Below, piece by piece: positions 1 through 11,187 of a DNA stretch of 64,000 nucleotides (position 1 is its first letter; every line of letters begins with the position of its first letter). The translations under genes were made by a program, and so were the position numbers. The DNA comes from Adineta vaga (lineage: Eukaryota > Rotifera): contig CP075493.1 of assembly GCA_021613535.1 (NCBI GenBank), positions 6,634,001 through 6,698,000 of the forward strand. Direction: 5' to 3'. The notes below the pieces were generated by a model. It worked only from the letters and a program-made list of their open reading frames with translations. It had not been told where the DNA came from and did no database searches.

Positions 1-489
1 TAAATAATGTATCAAGTTCGGTCTTATATCAATATGACCATTATCAGATACGGTAATATATCGTTGTAATAGACAATGAATATTGTATAAACGTTGCGTA
101 TCATTAGCAAATGGACGTAATGTATTGTATAAATTAGTAAAACGAAATATCTGCAGATAATTGAAAGCATTACGAAATTTATCTTCATAAGCAATAAGAA
201 TTTGAAAAAGTTTTTGTAATCGTTCGATCGTAGGTCGTGGTCGACTATCATTTTTCGGAGTTTTTGGTGATTTATAACGAAGTAAAGATTCAGTTTCATC
301 AAAATTACATTTAATTGAACTGAATTTCTCGAGAAAAGATTCCTGTTCTTGTTTGACAGGTGTTGATTCATCTAATAATACTGGGTCGATAGGAGCATGA
401 TTAATAAGCCGTAAATATGTTAAAAGAATGAGAATCATTAATATTACCAGTAGAAATCGAAGTCGAAAACATTTGCGTACACGAAGCAT
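1..489 (-). CDS. Type II membrane protein, N-terminal part (3' end outside window)
   Basis: An open frame of 163 codons runs from an ATG at 487-489 to the window edge with no stop, so the C-terminal part is missing. The product starts with a basic stretch (MLRVRKCFRLR), then a hydrophobic segment of about 18 residues, then a polar lumenal-type stem. This is the layout of a type II signal-anchored Golgi or ER protein such as a glycosyltransferase, but no catalytic motif is present in this part and I do not recognise the family. On the coding strand a TTTAG acceptor-like sequence lies about 13 bases before the ATG, which may mark a 5'UTR intron or a spliced-leader site. Confidence 0.6.
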   Translation of the reverse strand, partial: MLRVRKCFRLRFLLVILMILILLTYLRLINHAPIDPVLLDESTPVKQEQESFLEKFSSIKCNFDETESLLRYKSPKTPKNDSRPRPTIERLQKLFQILIAYEDKFRNAFNYLQIFRFTNLYNTLRPFANDTQRLYNIHCLLQRYITVSDNGHIDIRPNLIHYL

Positions 490-2925
490 GAATAAAAGCC
501 CTAAATTGGTCGGTTGCCCGACTCTGCTAGCCGGGCGTGTCATTGATAATTATCGATCACTATTCATAGTTTCTTCACATTGGTTATATTTGTTCTAAAT
601 AAATGAAGCACAAAAAATTTCAAAAAGAAAAGTAATTTTAACGTCTAGCAGAATTCAATCATACAACTTAGTTACACAGAACGACAAAGAAAAACATTTA
701 ACCGTCTCTCGCATGCTCATAGTATTGACAGAATGTACATACAAGAGTAGAATGAAAAGAAGTATACTTATACAGTAAAAGAATTCAAACTGTAATCTAT
801 TTTTTTTTCTTTTAAATAATTTTCAAATGTAACATTGAAACAATGCTTACAATTGATAAGAACGTGACAAAATAAATTACATGTGCAAAAATAGAACGAA
901 AGACACCGAATGAATGTCTATGTTTACTAATTGTCATACGATTGAATTTCAAATTAATTATCGTTTGAATTATGATAAAGTTCAGGTCATTGCAATTTCG
1001 TTCGATTTCTCTGCCAATCATGCGTAAGTGAAAGATCTAACTGTTAGTAAACTAAAAGAAAAGTGTCATACTTGTAACGAACAGAGAACTTCAATTTGAT
1101 GACTTTAATTTTTCATATGAATGATCGAAAGGTATGTACTGACTTCTAATAATGATTTTTTTTCTTGTATCGACGATGAAAAGAAATACACACGTAATTT
1201 TATGATTGATAGTATTGATGAGCTAATAGAGCAAAATAGTTGCTTTTATCGCTTGCCTGAGCAAGTTAAATAGGTATATGTCAACGAATGATATACATCA
1301 CACATGACATCATGCGAAACGTGACGATACAAAGATTTCGAGTTACAAAGAAAGCACTGCCTTTGATATATAATGATCAAATGACATACATACATTTCCT
1401 TGGCTCGTTAATAAATCAGACAATAGTAATTACTTTCATTAGAAGTTACCTCTACAGTTTTATCAAGTCAACAAGTCATATGGTGATGTATATGAACGAC
1501 AAGGACATGGAAACAATAACTTGCTAACATCTTCTTTCAATTATCGATCTATACCATTCCTACAGGTTCTATGTAATTTGATGTAAGTCTCAAACGACGA
1601 TAATCACCGAACTAAGTACACCGAAAAAACGATGAGAACATTCTGTTTAGTCTTTTTTTTATTATATCTGATAAGAAGAGAAGATGATGAAATAGAGATG
1701 TTAAGCTAAGAAGAAGAAAAAAAATAACCTTGTCGCATGCAATGAGAATCTATTCCCTTTGGGCTAATAGTCAAAATAATCGTCGATGACTTATTAATGT
1801 TTTAATACAGAACTATTTACATGTCTCTTGATATATTGATTTTACTTGATAAAAGTAATTGACAAGTAGAAATAGCGGAAAAAAATCGATATATATGTAA
1901 AAAATACTTGTACTCACAAGTTTTTCTTATACTGAATGAGAAAAACAAATACAAGCATTTATTTACCCACGAAACCATGTGGTTATTTTTCATGTTTATG
2001 TCTCGTGTCCATACAACAAAATAATAATAATAATAAACGAGCATCTAATCGGTGAAAGCAACATATACATCTAGAGATCTTTTCGAGTCTGTCAATTGAA
2101 GAAATATGACATGTATAGCTGACGAATGAAGAAGCATTCTCGACATCGTCTACTCTGTTCTTGTTCTTGTTCTTCTTTCTTTCCCTTCGTCTCTTGTTTT
2201 CCTCATTACATCCGACATCCCAGAAATGACAAAATTTATCTAAGTAGTTTCTATTCAATGACTATCTCAAACTTGTCATTCCGAACGACAAGAAGAAGAA
2301 GAAGAAGAAAAAATGATTTCATCCGATGCCTCGCTATTCACTTTTACCATGTGTAGAGTGTATTGAATGAGTCCTTGATACTTTACAAGAACATTAAGAA
2401 GAAAAAGAAGGACAATTTACACATGCTATGTCATCTAGACGTTATGCATACTAAAGACAACAAGATAAATATTCTTCTGTCTATCTATCTCCTCTTAGGT
2501 ACATAGAATTATCGACAATAATCTAAACAGAAATGGTCCAGTAAAACGGAACAATTCTGACATTTTTCCTGCTATTTATTTAGATATATTTATAGTATGA
2601 TAGATTAATTGTATGTAATATAATCATTGGCTATATTCAATCATCAAAAACTGGCTGAGTAAAAACTAAACTAATAATTGTTAATAGAATCAAAAATAGT
2701 ATTACATGTCAACAGTTAATAGTTTATTCTTATTGATTCATGTTTATGTTCAAAAATATCGAAACATCCTCGATCGATTGCTAATAGTCCAAAACGAGGT
2801 CACCATGATATGTTACAGTGTTTTGTTTTTCTTGCATGTATAGATGCATAGCATTTATATTTTCATAAACTTCGATCCTAAGAAACTAACAAATACAAAA
2901 TATGAAGAAAAAAAAGAAGGAAATT
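490..2925. other. Intergenic stretch without recognisable genes
   Basis: About 2.4 kb of A+T-rich DNA. Short open frames occur on both strands, but none has composition, domains or splice structure that suggests a gene. Simple triplet runs are present: AAT near 2021-2036 and AAG near 2289-2310. Confidence 0.5.
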
Positions 2926-3568
2926 TTATTCCACGGATGATGATGTAGGATAGGTCTTTAGAAGTTTATTGGATAGCCATGCTGGTTGTCGATTTTTCGC
3001 AAATTGTTTCACTACTTTATCTGGATCGCCACCACCTTTAAGATTTGCTTTTTCTACAGTACTAGTTTCCTAGAGAGAGAGAGAGAAAAAAAATTAATTG
3101 CTTCAGAGAAAAAAAGACATTCTTACTTGAAATTCATTGACACAAGCATAAAAATCAGCAACTTCTTTTTCACATCCAAAATTATCATATTCATGTTTTT
3201 GTAAACAAGTTAACATCTATAATTTTCAATAGGATTATAAACAATATCAAGTCAAAAAAGATATGACTTACAATATTCATCAATGGACCACATGTATATT
3301 CTAGATGAAAATTAGAATCGTTATGATGTATTGATTTGACATGAAGATTTACCTGATGCAGTTGTTCCACCACCTCGAACATAATCTCGTAATCGTGCTG
3401 GTAAAGCTTGACGAAATTGAAATTGATTAAGACGATAATTCGGTGCGATAATAGCTCTAGATAAAAAATTGAATAATTTATATCAATGATAAGCATATTC
3501 TATTACCTAGGTAGTTTTGAGGGTGCTTTATATTTTAAAAAACGAAACTGAGAATCAAATTTACCCAT
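2926..3568 (-). CDS. CHCHD1: Mitochondrial small ribosomal subunit protein mS37 (CHCHD1)
   Basis: Five exons joined by short GT-AG introns give a small basic protein starting MGKFDSQFRFLKYKAPSK. The centre carries a twin CX9C coiled-coil-helix-coiled-coil-helix fold: C-GPLMNIMLT-C and C-EKEVADFYA-C. The C-terminus (WLSNKLLKTYP) matches the family's typical LPNKLNKLLQRFP-type ending. CHCHD1 is a component of the mitochondrial ribosomal small subunit, and twin CX9C proteins are usually imported and oxidised in the intermembrane space. The ATG directly follows a CTAG acceptor-like sequence and lies only 27 bp downstream of the RPP21 stop codon on the same strand, so the two may be co-transcribed. 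Confidence 0.85.
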
Positions 3569-3595
3569 CTAGAATATACAAAACAAAATAATTAA

Positions 3596-4193
3596 TCATT
3601 TGTTTTCTACTGAAGAAAAAGAATTAAAAAGCCAATCGCTTGGTACATGAGCACCATACTCTGTAGGCCATGAATTATGTTTTGGATAAGATCGAGATCG
3701 ACCACAAGTGGAACAAGTGACGAGAATGCCTGTTTTATGTTTATCTAAATCGAAAAATTGTTATATTTCGAACAAAATTTCTCTTTCTAAATTTACTAAA
3801 ACGAATAGTTGCCGTTAATGGTGACCAGAGAATCATATTACAACATGGACATAACAATCGTTTCATTTCTGGATGTCTAAATCGATCACATAATCAACGA
3901 TGGTTTCAATTGCAAATCTTATCAACTATTTTCTTACAAACGAATTTGTTTCTTTTGAGCATGGACATGAATTTGTTTGACAAGATGTCGAACCAAATTT
4001 AAATCAGCTGTCGTTAATAAAACAGTATGTGCTGTCTAAGTAATAATATATAGATATATTTTGATCATAGCTTCTTTTGTTTTGTTCTACATACTTGAAA
4101 GAGATAGGAAAGATGATTTGCTGCATTAACATTTGCCGGTGATGTTAAATAACCTGTTCGATTCTTTTTGGATTTATTTTCTAATTCAGACAT
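3596..4193 (-). CDS. RPP21: Ribonuclease P/MRP protein subunit RPP21
   Basis: Four exons encode a protein of about 145 residues. The N-terminal helical part (starting MSELENKSKKNRTGYL and ending ...HLSYLFQ) resembles the RLNFLYQAAH region of RPP21/Rpr2. It is followed by HPEMKRLLC and a zinc ribbon made of two CxxC pairs (CPCC and CSTC about 25 residues apart). In eukaryotes this subunit belongs to the RNase P holoenzyme that removes 5' leaders from precursor tRNA. Exon junctions keep frame, with small introns of about 45-70 bp. The C-terminus is short, as expected for a lean family member. It sits head-to-tail with the mS37 gene. Confidence 0.82.
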
Positions 4194-4768
4194 CTGTAAA
4201 AACAAACTGAAATGGAATCATTAATACCTCACATTTCATTTTTTTCGTGTTTAGAATGAATAGAATAATGATAACAAATAAAGAAACAGTTATTCTGTTT
4301 GAATAATAAAAACAATAAAGCCCAAAGTAGCCCGAAAACAAAACGTAGGGATAAGAGATAAAGTTAGAACGTACAAAGCAAAAACAACAATGATAAACAC
4401 TCGCACGAAAAGTTCTAATTTACCTAACTATGTAGGCGATTTTTTTCTCTGATCTTTTCTTTTTATTGATTTTAAAGTGAGACATACAGCGAAATAATGA
4501 AGAAAACATACGTTAAGCGAAGAAAAAAAGAAGAATGTAAAATGATGTTATTGACGTGTGTTTTTTTTCTAAGGATAGAAAAAGAAAGAACAAACATGAC
4601 AAAGATTTGATCATCGAATAACAAAGAAAAGAAAAAAAAACTTTGGGTGCCTAATTAAGTTCTCTTTTATAAAGACACTTGATAACAATATTGATGTTAA
4701 ATCGAAAGAAAAGAAACAGATAACCGAAAAAAAGATATCAAGTCAGACAAAGATAAATCGACCGAGAT
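4194..4768. other. Intergenic region between RPP21 and the KDEL receptor gene
   Basis: About 575 bp upstream of RPP21 and downstream of the KDEL receptor gene on the minus strand. It is A+T-rich with many poly-A/T tracts. It probably contains the RPP21 promoter and the KDELR 3'UTR, but no individual site stands out. Confidence 0.4.
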
Positions 4769-5592
4769 TTATGCAGGTAAAGACAATTTCTTTCCTTTCA
4801 AAACTAAAAGTAAACAGAAAAATGATTTTTCTTTTAAAAAGAATTTCAACACAAATCAATCTTACCTTTTGTTATGTAAAGATAGAAAAAGTCACAATAA
4901 AGTACTGTTTGAACAATACCAGATACAATCGATATCCAATCAATAAAATTTTCCGTATAATAACGATAAATCCAATTGAGAATGTAAAGAAATCGATAGA
5001 TACCCAATGCAAATAAATAATGACTTGTTATTGTTTCAGCTTCACCCGTTTTACTAACCATAAATAATTGAGGTAGAATGGCAACTGATTCCAAATAAAT
5101 TGAGAATGTCCAGAGAACCTAAGAATGAAAAACAAAAACGTTTTTCTTCACGTTATCAAATCTCTTCAAATGAAAACTTACTTCCAATACAGAATATTCA
5201 TGATTCCATAAGAGAGCAAGTACAGCTGAAGGTAAAATTAGAAATTCAATACGAAATGTATCATGATTTCGATCATAAGTTGCTTTAAATTTTCGATAAA
5301 TCAAAAAGAGTGTAAAAAATGTTGAAACAAGATAAATTATTTTCATAACCGAATTATATAAACTAACAAAATGAGTAAATAAATCAAGATAACGACATGT
5401 GAAAACAATTGCATAGAGTAAAACACTCTTGCCCGATACACCTAAAATCAAATAAGATCAAATTAAAAAGAAGAAAATATTTCGCATGTCGTTTGTCTTA
5501 CCAGCACATGAACGTGTTTTCCAAATTTTTAATAATAAAATAATGATTGCTCCCAAATGGGAAAAATCACCCAATAGTCGAAAGATATTCAT
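4769..5592 (-). CDS. KDELR: ER lumen protein-retaining receptor (KDEL receptor)
   Basis: Four exons encode a seven-transmembrane protein of about 210 residues beginning [16 protein letters not shown] and ending [10 protein letters not shown], which is the near-invariant ERD2/KDELR C-terminus. Internal family hallmarks include the segments [22 protein letters not shown] and [15 protein letters not shown]. The receptor binds KDEL/HDEL-bearing ER residents in the Golgi and returns them in COPI vesicles. The cytosolic lysine-rich tail needed for that retrieval is kept. The last exon (about 4769-4803) is separated by a short intron from the exon ending ...YLYITK; without splicing it the frame would end early. 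Length is normal for the family. Confidence 0.95.
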
Positions 5593-6271
5593 CTTAAATA
5601 TAACTAATTCTAACAATAGTTGTGTTAATGATTATGGCGCGCTTATCTAGAAGAAAGGCATCAGATGTTGAAGTGAAGTGAATGATATATGGAATTTGTA
5701 AACATAAGAATTGAAAATTATTGGTAGGAATACGTGGCTTAGAAAACTACCTTTCAAAGCCAATCAAAAATTATTAATCAAATCAATGATTTTAAAATTG
5801 TGTTCTAAAAATCAAAATCAACAGATGTTTCATTAATATATTAATATCAATTTGTTTTGATTATTATTCTTGTAATCATTCGTTTTTTCATCTAGATGGC
5901 GCAAGGCATCAATGAGAAATGTCTACATGAAATATATTGTGCTCATATGTCAATATTCAAAATAGAAATGTTTGATATCATCAATACGAAATCTTGATTT
6001 TCTTTGTTTACTTTGATGCAGTAGGAATATAACCCAAAAAGGAAAAAGAAAGGAACAAAGAAGAAAAAATAAAGAGTTGAAGAAAAGATCAAAATAATAA
6101 ATATCTCGAGAAATTTTCTATGCGCCATTCGTGTGAAAACACACACACACACATATATATATATATCGAGTTATGTATATGATAGAGAGAAGAAAAAAAG
6201 TCAACACCCTCAAAATAAATAGAGAAACAAACAATGAAGAAGATTTGCCTAATGACACAGATGGATTTTTA
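5593..6271. other. Intergenic region with a CA/TA microsatellite
   Basis: About 680 bp between the pelota stop and the KDELR start, both on the minus strand. A dinucleotide tract of (AC)n followed by (AT)n lies near 6138-6166. No coding signal was recognised. Confidence 0.5.
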
Positions 6272-7723
6272 TCACCAAGCTGATGCTTCAGCTCGATTTG
6301 CATTCAATGTACGATAATTATTCGTGGATTGATCTTCATCAGGATTATCGTCATGATAAACTGTTCGATTTGGATTTGGTTGTAAATCATCATCATTTTC
6401 ATTATGTCGATTATTCGTTTCATCATTATGATGATCATCTGGTAGATCAAGATCAGGCATAGGAAAACGTAAAATAGCAGCAATGCCTGTTAATTGACCT
6501 AATCGTTCACCAGATGCATGCATACTACAAACAAAAGAAAAAGGAAATAGAAATTTCATTATGAGGAAAAAGATTTACCTTGAAAATAATCGTACATCAC
6601 CACCATGGTCTTTGACAGAATCAACAAGTTGAACAAAACGACGTCGTTTCGTAAAATCAATATTTCGAAAAAGTCCATCAGTTATCAGTAGACCTAAAGA
6701 AATGAATGCCATATTTTGATCTTATTAAATTCTTTTTCTTACATTCAATAGCTTGTGCTTGGTTCGCTTTTTCAATTACTTCTAAACCGTAATAAGCTTT
6801 TTCTGGTTCATCATTCAAAAGTTGCATAAATTGATCAAGTAATTTCATTTCACCTGCTGCTTTCGTATCCGATAATCGATTTAATACTAATGGATCTTGC
6901 AAAACTTCAGTTAAAGCATGTTTAAATCCATTACTTGAATGTAATAAAATGAATTTATTTCGATTGTCAAGTAAATGTCTTTCATCATCACGTGTCGCTT
7001 TGGATAACATATATTGATAGAATTGATCTTTAATAAAACCTGGACTTGCTATGATAACAGCTTTAACAATGGAAAAATCGATATGTTTGATTATTGCAGC
7101 AATAATAACATCAAAGAATTTCTCCATGCCTTTATCATGTTGAGCACAAAGACCTTTACGTTTTCTTGGAATCGTATGTTCAATTTTTTGACGATTAATT
7201 GTTAAATATTCAGTAATAAGACATATATTAGCTAAACCTTCGTGCATAATAACAGCTGCAACATCAGCTTGATGAGCTGGATTACATGCCATGTCAACAC
7301 GATCTAAGGCAATAGAATCCCATTCATGTTTTCGTAAGGTAAAGGCATTATGTAATTCTAAATCGAGAGTGTGATAAGAACCTAAAATGAATATTAAAAT
7401 TATTATCTGAAAAAAGAAATGATTATTTACAAACCTTTTTTAACAAATTCGTTCTCTTCAATGGTTCGTCCTTTAACTCTCAGCGCACACGCTGCACTAT
7501 CATAATTAACATCCATGACTTCAATTGTTAACATCATTCTTTTTTTTGTTGTTGTCGACGATCCAGTGTCTGAAGTTTGCACAACTTTTCGTACAGTTGT
7601 TGCACGAAGACTATCACCAACAGCAATTAAATTATATGCATGCCACATATCTTCTTGTTCTTCGGGTTCGAGCTTCAGCTCACCCGATGAACCACGATCA
7701 AGATTTCTTTTGATTAGACGCAT
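6272..7723 (-). CDS. PELO: Pelota (Dom34), mRNA surveillance and ribosome rescue factor
   Basis: Multi-exon gene for a protein of a little over 400 residues. It starts [18 protein letters not shown] with the eRF1-like N-terminal domain ([24 protein letters not shown]). The central domain contains [10 protein letters not shown] and the C-terminal domain includes [16 protein letters not shown] and [21 protein letters not shown]. All are strong Pelota/Dom34 signatures. Pelota works with HBS1 to split stalled ribosomes in no-go and non-stop decay; as usual for the family the GGQ motif of eRF1 is absent. The acidic, Asn/Asp-rich tail continues to the stop at 6272-6274. The splice VKK-G-SYHTL keeps frame. 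Confidence 0.95.
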
Positions 7724-8981
7724 TACGAAATTATATCATCTCCTCATCTATAGACGCAATATTGAAAATGAATGAATCTGAAAAGGAAAAGTGTACTCGT
7801 TATTCCTTATTCTTTCGACATAAAATATTACGTTAAAATGATTCATTCATGATTCTTTTACCAATAAAGCTCTTATTGGTTCAATCTTTTACCAGTAGAA
7901 TAACAGAAGATATCGTTAGTCATAGTTAGTATATTTCGAACGAACTTCTTCATTATATTAGAACATTACCAGGTTTTCCATAGTAGATTGATTGAAATTG
8001 ATAATAAACTTGCTGTTTTTATATGAAAATCTATAACAATGATTAGAATCGATAAATGCTAAAAATATAATTATGTCTTTCTTTTTAAAATACTAACAGA
8101 TTTTTTTCGTTCTCATAACATTGACGTTTTTATTTTTCAGTTGAAATTAACATGTCACGGGTTGTATATTATTAGCTTGAACATACAATAAAACTAATCA
8201 ACGTGGTCGTCAAGATAATTTTAAGCGAAAATATTATATTTCTATTAATTTAATCCATCAGATTGCAAACCGATAGGTTTTTATTAAATCATACATTTCT
8301 ATCTGTTCTCTCAACAAATCTTGGAAAACGTATAATAATTCGAGGTATCTAGTGTTCTATAAACTTGCTGCACATCGAAAAAAGAGAGAATGAAAAAGTA
8401 TGTATAGTTTAACAACAGAAAAGAGAGATTGTACTTTGTATAGTGCACGAAATATTTTTAATGTGTATAAATAAATCTAACACGCAATAGAAAGAAGTGA
8501 AGGCTAACATAAACTGCGTATTATCTGAACTTTGATCGATAAGAAATAACAGAGATACAAATACAGTTATTTTGTTGCTCTATGATATGAAGATATTGTC
8601 GACTTGTCGTACGTATTTCTTTTTTTTCGTCAACTATTTCGGTATTGAATTGAAAAACTATGAAAATGTTCGCCACGTTTTTCTCCGTCCGTTTTGTACA
8701 AAGAAATTTTTTGTTTTTTTTTATTACAAAGGTACGTTCGCTACATCTTGATATACAACACGTGAGAATAGAGGAAAAGAAAATAATAGAAAAGCTGACG
8801 AAATACGAAAAGAAAAAAAGAGATACACCCCCAACATCCACAAGAATATCATGCAGATCAACACGAAGCTAAACATTTCTTTCTCTATTGGTTTCAGTAA
8901 TATATAAGTACATTATTCACACATTATCATTCTATTTTTCTTTCACATATCTTGAACCGTAATCTGCACGTACTAACTAGA
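7724..8981. other. Intergenic region between diverging genes
   Basis: About 1.26 kb between the starts of pelota (-) and the VWA-type gene (+). It is presumably promoter sequence for both. A stop-free frame from about 8901 leads into the VWA gene's first ATG. No repeats or RNA genes were seen. Confidence 0.4.
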
Positions 8982-9833
8982 ATGACGAATTCAGTTGCTT
9001 GTATTTTTTTCACGCTCGATTCAAACATAAATTCAATATCGCTTATGGATTTTCAACCCGGTGCAAATACAGATCAAATCTTGATTAATAATTATGATCA
9101 TCCTCACAATATTAATATACTTACACAGACACTTAATGGTGCTATAGAAACAATATTAGATCACAATGTGGGCGAGCGACTCTGTACGTAATATATCTCT
9201 ATTTTGTTTTTCACAATAAAAGTCAAACTAGATCACTGTTCGATCAATGTAATGAATTAGTTCTCATTACTACAACACTTGTACTAGTTCACTCTGAAAA
9301 TTCACGTGATTGAATTGAATTTTAACTTGTAATTTTTCCATATTATTTTTAGGTGATGTTCTAAGTCAAGGTTTTGGATTCATGTCAGTCCAGAATGGCA
9401 ATGGTGAACCTTGTAAAAAATTAGCTGTGATGATTATTGATGGTAGTATTCGTTTTGGTGCTGATCCCATTCAAGTGTCCAATGCTTTTATTGCACGAGA
9501 TATTACTTTAGCTGTCGTTGCCACGCACACACCTGCTTTCGAAATTTGGGATTTTTATCGTGATTTAGCTGATTACACAGGTATTAAACAGAAAGATAGT
9601 TCATTCTCATATTAATAAGTATAAAGATTAAATTATAAACTATATTTTTAGGCGGTGAGTACATGTTGATGGACAATGCATCATGTGTTTTACCACGTGT
9701 TATCACACCGGTTGCGAACGATGCTTCTACACTTCGTCAAGCATTTCGTCATGGATATACAAAAGATAATCCGACAGATATAGATCAAAATGACCACATG
9801 AATGAAGAATTTCAATTTCCACTTGAACTATAA
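8982..9833 (+). CDS. Von Willebrand A-like domain protein (N-terminus uncertain)
   Basis: Three exons (8982-9183, 9353-9580, 9653-9833) join in phase. The product has the middle and second half of a VWA-like Rossmann fold: a helix NILTQTLNGAIETIL, a strand KKLAVMIIDGSI, then ITLAVVA and a final FYRDLADYTGGEYM segment. VWA domains bind partners through a metal site. The usual DxSxS metal motif in the first strand is not in the annotated part. The frame stays open upstream of the ATG to a TAA at 8898-8900, and that upstream part still aligns with the minus-strand relative at 11188-12324, so an N-terminal exon may be missing or lost. Function unknown. Confidence 0.6.
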
Positions 9834-10346
9834 TTTATTTTCCGATACAGATATTTATTTCCTTCATTTTTCTCTCTGCGAAGTTCTGATATTTTAGTCG
9901 TACTTTTCATTTTTACAATCTAAATAGCTTTGTATTTCTCATTCCTTCCCTAGTTTTATGTTTAGAATGAATTTACAAATATATTAAACAATCTTCCCGA
10001 GAAAATTTATTATTTCAAAATATCACTATTTCTTTTTCACACGTGTAGTAAGATCTTCTTCGCTCTTTCTACAAATTTCGTATTCAGAATCAGATATATT
10101 CGTTTGTTAATGAAATATTATAATGAAGAAAAATTTTTTAGGTAATAAATTGAATGAAAATATCACATCGGTTGTTTTGTTACTAAGCAATGCAACAAAC
10201 ATGATCGAAAAGAATCAAATGACGTCATATGGGCGTTGATATTTCGTTACATTTTGTTTTTTAAAGAGTACGTTCTGCTTGACAAATTTCACACGCAAGA
10301 ATGACATATAAATAATCACGTCAGACATTAATTGAGAAAACTTACT

Positions 10347-10964
10347 ATGCTCCAGCAGAATTTAGTAACTTGTACTAAATACAACGATTATATTGCTTAT
10401 AAATATGAAATCACAAGTGAAATAATCAACAAATATCTTCCTGATAAATTACCTCCATTTGCTTCCATTACGCCAAGAAATATAGCTAAACGAACTGTCG
10501 TCTATTTAACACCGTTACTTCTTGTGTCTCGTCCTCAAATTATTGATCATTGCAAACAATTATCGAATTCAATAACATTAGAAGATCTTTTAGAGCAATT
10601 GTTAATAAAACAAGATCCGAATTTTCGTTATAATTTAGTTATTACGGGCAATTCAATTTATTTCATTGAAACTCCTCATAGTCATCATTTGTCACATCAT
10701 CTATTTTGTAAACATGCAACATTATGTAACAATTCGAAAGATGTTCGATTCGCTGGCGAATTTTGGTTCGATGAAAATAAAGAATTTCGATTAAATAATA
10801 ATTCGGGTACTTATCGACCATTAGATATTTTACTCGAAAATACAATTCAACTTTTTCAACAATTAACACCTCGTTTACAATTTCGTGGAACATGTTTTCG
10901 AGCAGATGATCTTCGACCTTCAATTAAAAATCGTTTACTTTCAAAAATACAAACAAAAGTCTAG
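10347..10964 (+). CDS. Intronless protein of unknown function with an NNNSGTYRP motif
   Basis: A single open frame encodes about 205 residues starting MLQQNLVTCTKYNDYIAY. I do not recognise a named family. Visible features: a strand-rich middle part (NLVITGNSIYFIETPH), then VRFAGEFWFDENKEFRL leading into a conserved-looking NNNSGTYRP, followed by an amphipathic helix and FRGTCFRADDLRP near the end. The [DN]NxSGTYxP pattern resembles a motif I associate with uncharacterised fungal and protist proteins (memory only). There is no signal peptide or membrane segment. It has no intron, unlike its neighbours, and lies between two inverted VWA-type genes. A TATA-like ACATATAAATAA lies about 40 bp upstream. 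Confidence 0.65.
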   Translation: MLQQNLVTCTKYNDYIAYKYEITSEIINKYLPDKLPPFASITPRNIAKRTVVYLTPLLLVSRPQIIDHCKQLSNSITLEDLLEQLLIKQDPNFRYNLVITGNSIYFIETPHSHHLSHHLFCKHATLCNNSKDVRFAGEFWFDENKEFRLNNNSGTYRPLDILLENTIQLFQQLTPRLQFRGTCFRADDLRPSIKNRLLSKIQTKV

Positions 10965-11187
10965 CGTATATCTCATCATGTGTAAATAATTTGACATGTG
11001 GAATGATTCTTGTTATATTTCGAAAAGGAGATCCTAAAAAATAAAAGTTTTTATTGCGATAAATATACAAAGAACTTTTTTATTCAAATAAATCAAATAT
11101 CATAACTTAGCATGCTTGTATATTTATTATTTTTATTTTTATTCTTATGCTCATACTAAGATAAAATTACTATTAGTAATTGTGTCA

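Noticed and set aside
517-545. GC-rich hairpin GCCCG...CGGGC upstream of the first gene
   Set aside because: The stem is only five base pairs and no known RNA or regulatory motif matches.
1288-1527. Plus-strand frame of 79 codons
   Set aside because: No recognisable domain, biased composition or supporting splice context; likely a chance frame.
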